A DNA stretch of 64,000 nucleotides from Chloroflexota bacterium. GTDB lineage: Bacteria > Chloroflexota > Anaerolineae > 4572-78 > J111. The notes below the pieces were generated by a model. It was not told where the DNA came from and did not search any database. It was given only the letters and a program-made list of their open reading frames with translations. Each line of letters begins with the position of its first letter. The first letter of the stretch is position 1. The stretch covers positions 1-64,000 of the forward strand of contig BOKF01000043.1 of assembly GCA_016860845.1 (NCBI GenBank), read 5' to 3'. The position numbers were made by a program, and so were the translations under genes. Positions 59,985-64,000 of this stretch are shown here, in pieces.

Positions 59985-62306
59985 TTAAACCTCGTGGAAT
60001 TTCTTTTGATTTTCTTTGGCCTGCGCATCCAGCGCTTTCAATACCTTTTCCGGGGTGATAGGCAAGTCGTGAACCCACACACCCACTGCGTCGTAAATGG
60101 CGTTGGTAATTGCTGCCATCGGTCCCATAATTGGCGGTTCCCCAAGACCTTTTGCGCCAAACGGTCCCGTTTCATCCACCATTTCAACTACAACCGCTTC
60201 GATAGGGGGGGCATCCAGAAATGTTGGCAAGCGGTAATCCAAAAATGAGGGGTTACATACCTGACCTTTGTCTAGCAGCAGTTCTTCCCATAAGGTGCAG
60301 CTAATGCCCTGCAGCCCACCCCCTTCTATTTGACCCACCACCCCCTGCGGGTTGATAACCTGGCCCACATCGTGTGCGGCGGTCAACCGATCTACCGTTA
60401 TCTGACCGGTTTCCCTATCTACCGTTACCTCAGCTACGTGGGTACCAAACACAAAAGTTTTTGAAGGCGGCTGGGGATACCCCTCGCCTACCGGCTCGTT
60501 AAAGCCCGGCTCACCCAGATAGGCCCCCCGGCCTATAATCGGGCCGCCTTTGAAAAACAGGCTGATACCGGCTATAGCTGCAAAGGAGAGCCTTTCTGTG
60601 GGGTTATCTTTTATGTAAATACAACTTTCACCGAAAGATAGCCGGTCAACAGGAACCTTCAACTGGCCGGCAGCTACCTCCAACATCTGTTTCTTGGCGT
60701 CTTTGGCTGCCAGTAAAAAGGCGTTGCCTGTGTCAAAAACGGTACGGCTGGCAATCGGCCCCAGGTCATAAGGGGAACTATCAGAGTCAACCGCAGCAAC
60801 GGCCGTTTCCGACAGGGGAATTCCCATCTCCTCGGCTACAATCTGAGCCAGAGCAGTTTGATTACCTGTACCCAGGTCCATAGCGCCGGTCAGCAAATTA
60901 ATGGTGCCGTCCTCATTCAGCTTTATGATGGCCGATGAGGATAGCAGGCCCATATTCAAAATGATATTAGCCATACCAATGCCGCGCCCATCCTCTTTCC
61001 ATTCATTTCTTTCTTCCCAATTTGAGGCGGTCAGCGCAGCTTGCATCGTCTGGCTAACCGAAACCGAGCGTAGTTTCTGCGTCGATAATATCTGTGTTCC
61101 TTCAGAAGCAATGTTGATCTGCCGGAATTCTACCGGATCGATCTCTATCCGGGCTGCAACCTTATCCATCTGCGCTTCATTGGCGTAATTCATTTCCTTG
61201 GCCCCATAACCGCGCATACACCCAAAGTTAGGATTATTGGTGTAAACGGCGTAGGCAGTCACTTCCGCATTGGGTATATCGTAGGGGCCTTGAGCAAAGG
61301 TCATTGCCAGGCCCACTGTGCCCAGCGCATGGTCAGAATATCCGCCACAGTCGGCCACCACCTTTACTCGTTTGGCCGTTATCTGCCCATTGTTTTTGAC
61401 ACCCATCTTGATGGTAATGGAATAGGGTGGAACCGGACGCCCGGCCAGGTGTTCCTCCTCGCGAGTCAGGGTCAATCGCACCGATCGCCCCGACTTGCGG
61501 GCCAACAAGGCCACAATCGGCTCTACTGAGGCCTTTAACTTACCGCCAAAACCGCCTCCCAAACCGGCGCCGATAACTCGCACTTTTGTCAAGGGCCAAT
61601 CCAGGGCTGCGCTCACTTCAAGCTGGCAGGGGAAGATCTGCTGGTTAGAGGTGTAGACGGTCAGCTTGCCATTAAAATCAAAACCGGCCACCGCCGAACG
61701 CGGCTCAATGTAGGCCTGATGGATCGGCTGGGTTGTGAAGGTATCTTCAAAAACATGGTCAGCATCGGAAAATCCCGCTTCCAGGTCACCTTGACTCAAT
61801 TTTGAATACATGGCAACATTGCCGTATTTAATGGCCGGATAAATGGCCTCATAACTTTCAATATCGGGGTGGACGAGAGGTGCGTCCGGCTCCATCGCTT
61901 CATACGGGTCAAAGACGGCGGGTAGATTTTCATATTCAATTTCGATCAAACCAATCGCCTTTGTGGCAATTTTTTGGCTTTCGGCGGCTACCGCTGCAAT
62001 CGCTTCACCGCTGTGGCGCGTCTTTTCATTGGCGAAAACACACTGGTCTTTCAGATATACGCCAAAGGGCTTTTTCGAAGCATCTTTGGCGGTCACAACG
62101 GCATGAACACCGGGCAGCGCTTCAGCCTTGCTGGTATCCAGCCGGACGATGCGGGCGTGAGACCGGTCACTCCACAGTACTTTAGCGTAAAGCATCCCTT
62201 GAAATTGTAGGTCTGTGCCGTACACCGTCCTGCCGGTGACTTTATCGAGGGCGTCAAGGCGAATATGAGGGCGGCCTATTACAGAAAAGCCGCTTTTTTT
62301 GTTCAT
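59985..62306 (-). CDS. Xanthine-dehydrogenase-family molybdenum-binding large subunit, copy 2
   Basis: The 773-residue protein shows IGRPHIRLDALDKVTGRTVY at the start, QAYIEPRSAVAGFDFNG, GAGLGGGFGGKLKASVEPIV (about residue 232), NFGCMRGYGAKEMNYAN (about 355) and the catalytic Glu in GAKGLGEPPI (about 728). It is the partner of the 2Fe-2S subunit 17 bp upstream and of the FAD subunit before that, forming a three-subunit hydroxylase. The copy at 56228 probably shares these electron-transfer subunits. AGGAG precedes ATG. Which ring position or substrate is hydroxylated cannot be told. Confidence 0.92.
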   Translation of the reverse strand: MNKKSGFSVIGRPHIRLDALDKVTGRTVYGTDLQFQGMLYAKVLWSDRSHARIVRLDTSKAEALPGVHAVVTAKDASKKPFGVYLKDQCVFANEKTRHSGEAIAAVAAESQKIATKAIGLIEIEYENLPAVFDPYEAMEPDAPLVHPDIESYEAIYPAIKYGNVAMYSKLSQGDLEAGFSDADHVFEDTFTTQPIHQAYIEPRSAVAGFDFNGKLTVYTSNQQIFPCQLEVSAALDWPLTKVRVIGAGLGGGFGGKLKASVEPIVALLARKSGRSVRLTLTREEEHLAGRPVPPYSITIKMGVKNNGQITAKRVKVVADCGGYSDHALGTVGLAMTFAQGPYDIPNAEVTAYAVYTNNPNFGCMRGYGAKEMNYANEAQMDKVAARIEIDPVEFRQINIASEGTQILSTQKLRSVSVSQTMQAALTASNWEERNEWKEDGRGIGMANIILNMGLLSSSAIIKLNEDGTINLLTGAMDLGTGNQTALAQIVAEEMGIPLSETAVAAVDSDSSPYDLGPIASRTVFDTGNAFLLAAKDAKKQMLEVAAGQLKVPVDRLSFGESCIYIKDNPTERLSFAAIAGISLFFKGGPIIGRGAYLGEPGFNEPVGEGYPQPPSKTFVFGTHVAEVTVDRETGQITVDRLTAAHDVGQVINPQGVVGQIEGGGLQGISCTLWEELLLDKGQVCNPSFLDYRLPTFLDAPPIEAVVVEMVDETGPFGAKGLGEPPIMGPMAAITNAIYDAVGVWVHDLPITPEKVLKALDAQAKENQKKFHEV

Positions 62307-62322
62307 TTTGTTATCTCCTCTG

Positions 62323-62781
62323 TCATCCGGCGGCCGATTTGAGGGCGGCCATAATTCGACCATACCCGGTACAGCGGCAGATGTTGCCGGCCAGGTGGAA
62401 TCTTATCTCTTCTTCGGTTGGGCGCGGATTTTCATCAAGCAGGGCTTTGGCGGCTACAATAAAGCCGGGCGTACAGTAACCGCATTGAACGCCCCCTTGG
62501 TCAATAAATGCCTGCTGCACCCGATGCAGTTTTCCTTGGATAGCCACCCCTTCAATCGTAGTAACCTCCGAACCTTCCGCCGCCATTGTTAATACCAGGC
62601 ACGAAGTAACAGCCCGTCCATTTAGAAGGACGGTGCAGGCGCCACAGTCGCCGGTACCACAGCCCTCTTTGGTACCGGTTAAACTTAAACGGTCACGCAG
62701 GGTGTCTAACAACCGCTCGTCAGGGTCAACCGTGACCCGATAAACCTTACCGTTAATGTTTAGTTCGATGGAATGGGTCAT
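62323..62781 (-). CDS. Molybdenum hydroxylase 2Fe-2S subunit (CoxS/XdhC-type)
   Basis: The 152-residue protein has two [2Fe-2S] domains: plant-type GCGTGDCGACTVLLNG and Cys in AVTSCLVL (residues about 40-65), and a helical domain with QCGYCTPGFI (about 100) and NICRCTGYG (about 135). It shuttles electrons from the Mo subunit to FAD. It overlaps the FAD gene by 4 bp (ATGA), a sign of translational coupling, and GGAGGAAAGG precedes its start. Confidence 0.95.
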   Translation of the reverse strand: MTHSIELNINGKVYRVTVDPDERLLDTLRDRLSLTGTKEGCGTGDCGACTVLLNGRAVTSCLVLTMAAEGSEVTTIEGVAIQGKLHRVQQAFIDQGGVQCGYCTPGFIVAAKALLDENPRPTEEEIRFHLAGNICRCTGYGRIMAALKSAAG

Positions 62782-63647
62782 GACCTTTCCTCCATAATCT
62801 TGGCTGCCTCGGTTAAGGCTCGTTTGGTATCTACTTCAACCATTCGCCGGCGGTACCAGGCCGATGAGCGAACATCGTCAATCGGTTTGGCTTCGTCTGC
62901 CGCCATACGAGCCGCCTCGGCAATGGTTTCGGGGTTGAGATTGCCGCGCCCCAGCACCAGTTCTTCAGCTTGCCTGGCCCTGATGGGGGTTGGCGCAACC
63001 GCGCCCAAGGCAATGCGAATAGTATCCGGCGCGCCGTTAGTCGCCGAAACCAGATTGGCTACACCGATAAAGGCTAAATCCATAGCCCGGCGCAAGCTGT
63101 GTTTAATATAAACTGCCCCGCTTCGGACTGCCGGACATGGAACGTGCAACTTAACCAGCACCTCGGTGGGTTTGAGTACGCTCTGGCGCGGTCCCTGAAA
63201 GAAATCTACTAATGGGATTGTTCTACGGCCATAGGGGCCGGCAATTTCAGCCTGAGCGTCCAGGACCAATAGGGCTGGAACCAGGTCGGCAGATGGAGAA
63301 GCGTTGCATATATTTCCCCCAATGGTGGCCAGGTGGCGGATCTGAACGGAAGCCAGCGTACTGGCGGCTTCCACCAATATGCGGTAATCCTTAACCAAAA
63401 GGGAGGAAATCTCTATCTCACGGACTTTGGTCATCGCGCCAATGGTTATACCGGTATCAGTGGCCCAAATACCATGCAACTCGGCCAGGCGGCTAAGATC
63501 AATCAGGTAACGGGGGGTCGCCTTACCCATGCGGATGGCCAACAGCAGATCCGTGCCCCCGGCCAGTATTTTGGCCTTCGGACCGTATTCGGTCAGCAGC
63601 CGGAAGGCCTCCCCCAAACTATTGGGACGGACATATTCAAATGTCAT
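62778..63647 (-). CDS. Molybdenum hydroxylase FAD-binding subunit (CoxM/XdhB-type)
   Basis: This 289-residue protein has FEYVRPNSLGEAFRLLTEYG at the start, the FAD loops AKILAGGTDLLLAIRMG (about residue 28) and TIGGNICNASPSADLVPALL (about 112), and a C-terminal helical domain ending RALTEAAKIMEERS. It hands electrons to NAD+ or another acceptor. The truncated relative at 29862 shows that another copy was once present. ATG 63647 is chosen; a GTG 12 nt earlier is also in frame. Confidence 0.94.
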   Translation of the reverse strand: MTFEYVRPNSLGEAFRLLTEYGPKAKILAGGTDLLLAIRMGKATPRYLIDLSRLAELHGIWATDTGITIGAMTKVREIEISSLLVKDYRILVEAASTLASVQIRHLATIGGNICNASPSADLVPALLVLDAQAEIAGPYGRRTIPLVDFFQGPRQSVLKPTEVLVKLHVPCPAVRSGAVYIKHSLRRAMDLAFIGVANLVSATNGAPDTIRIALGAVAPTPIRARQAEELVLGRGNLNPETIAEAARMAADEAKPIDDVRSSAWYRRRMVEVDTKRALTEAAKIMEERS

Positions 63648-63695
63648 AAGCACTTCCACCTTTCAGTTTCAAAACTAACGTAATACTTGAAGGCT

Positions 63696-64000
63696 TTATC
63701 GAATAAAAGATGCCTGCGTGGTCGTGCCGCCGGGCGGCACGACCACGAACTCTTGGTCATCTACATTCAGAGTGTTTACTCGCCAAACCAGTCGTTCCAG
63801 CAGGGTTGGTTCACCTACCATTTCAGCATAAGTAACTCTCAATAACTTTGCTACCTCCTGTGCCTGATGGCGATACCGATCTAGCTCCTCTGGCGAAAAT
63901 GCAACAAGCACTACCCGTCGGTAGTGCTTGTACATGCGTGTAATAAGTTTTTTGGCTTTTTCCGGCCCGTAGCTCACCGACCAGTCTTCAAGTTGAGCTA
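63696..64000 (-). CDS. DUF1638-like protein, C-terminal part (runs off the window)
   Basis: The frame is open from the window edge to a stop at 63696. It reads LEDWSVSYGPEKAKKLITRM, then YKHYRRVVLVAFSPEELDRY, and near the end LLERLVWRVN and EFVVVPPGG. The W...YG-x2-KA pattern, YxRVV strand and final xDF/EFVVVPPG resemble DUF1638 proteins, which are often encoded near corrinoid methyltransferases. A GTG at 63977 could start a 93-residue protein, but the coding pattern continues upstream, so a longer gene is more likely. The function of DUF1638 is unknown. Confidence 0.6.
   Translation of the reverse strand, partial: AQLEDWSVSYGPEKAKKLITRMYKHYRRVVLVAFSPEELDRYRHQAQEVAKLLRVTYAEMVGEPTLLERLVWRVNTLNVDDQEFVVVPPGGTTTQASFIR

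Overview
The window looks like an accessory catabolic locus of a free-living bacterium, most likely a Chloroflexota (Anaerolineae/Caldilineae-type) lineage. That placement is inferred from gene style: long ABC-transporter and oxidoreductase operons, F420-linked enzymes (an NpdG-type reductase and two LLM-family proteins), Ala/Glu-rich lipoproteins, a LuxR regulator fused to a decayed kinase-like domain, and many IS remnants. No rRNA, tRNA, CRISPR array or phage genes were seen.

The window falls into two arms that converge on an IS 'graveyard'. The plus-strand arm (about 1-27.4 kb) runs as follows. A decayed ISKra4-like transposase comes first, then a GntR and a LuxR-type regulator. An intact IS1 kb-class element precedes a sugar-type ABC importer without its own ATPase. 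Next are a NIF3-like protein, three NMT1/THI5-like pyrimidine-binding-fold proteins without signal peptides, an LLM monooxygenase, an aldehyde dehydrogenase, and a polar-amino-acid-type ABC importer whose binding protein carries a LysM-like domain and two tandemly duplicated ligand-binding domains. The arm ends with a PuuE-like deacetylase, a second GntR paralog, and a 2-oxoacid-dehydrogenase-type complex (E1 alpha, E1 beta, E2) mixed with two SDRs and a UbiD-family decarboxylase.

The graveyard (26.5-30.4 kb) holds pieces of two TRZ/ATZ-type amidohydrolases, an IS5-like and an IS630-like element, the start of a CoxM/YgfM-type FAD subunit and the tail of a diaminopropionate ammonia-lyase-like enzyme. 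An intact NpdG-type gene sits among them.

The minus-strand arm (30.5-64 kb) has one complete BMP-type (nucleoside/purine) ABC importer followed by formate-tetrahydrofolate ligase. A 26-kb same-strand series follows. Read 5' to 3' it is: DUF1638-like protein; FAD and 2Fe-2S subunits; two alternating pairs of molybdenum hydroxylase large subunit plus 8-oxoguanine-deaminase-like amidohydrolase; a second BMP-type importer; an IS4-like insertion; a fused XdhD/Mop-like molybdenum hydroxylase; an alpha/beta hydrolase; an SDR; a pterin-dependent methyltransferase; a Rieske oxygenase; an LLM protein; SsnA; an aminotransferase; and a D-2-hydroxyacid dehydrogenase.

The best unifying reading is a purine or N-heterocycle catabolic island related to the YgeX-YgfM-SsnA-XdhD gene set of enterobacteria. 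It would have nucleobase importers, several Mo-hydroxylases and deaminases, and C1 units entering the folate pool. Additions not in the standard set are the Rieske/methyltransferase pair, the THI5-like trio and the E1/E2/UbiD block. The substrate is not shown by the sequence. A recurring non-coding theme is a long perfect or near-perfect hairpin between the solute-binding-protein gene and the next transporter gene in all four ABC operons.
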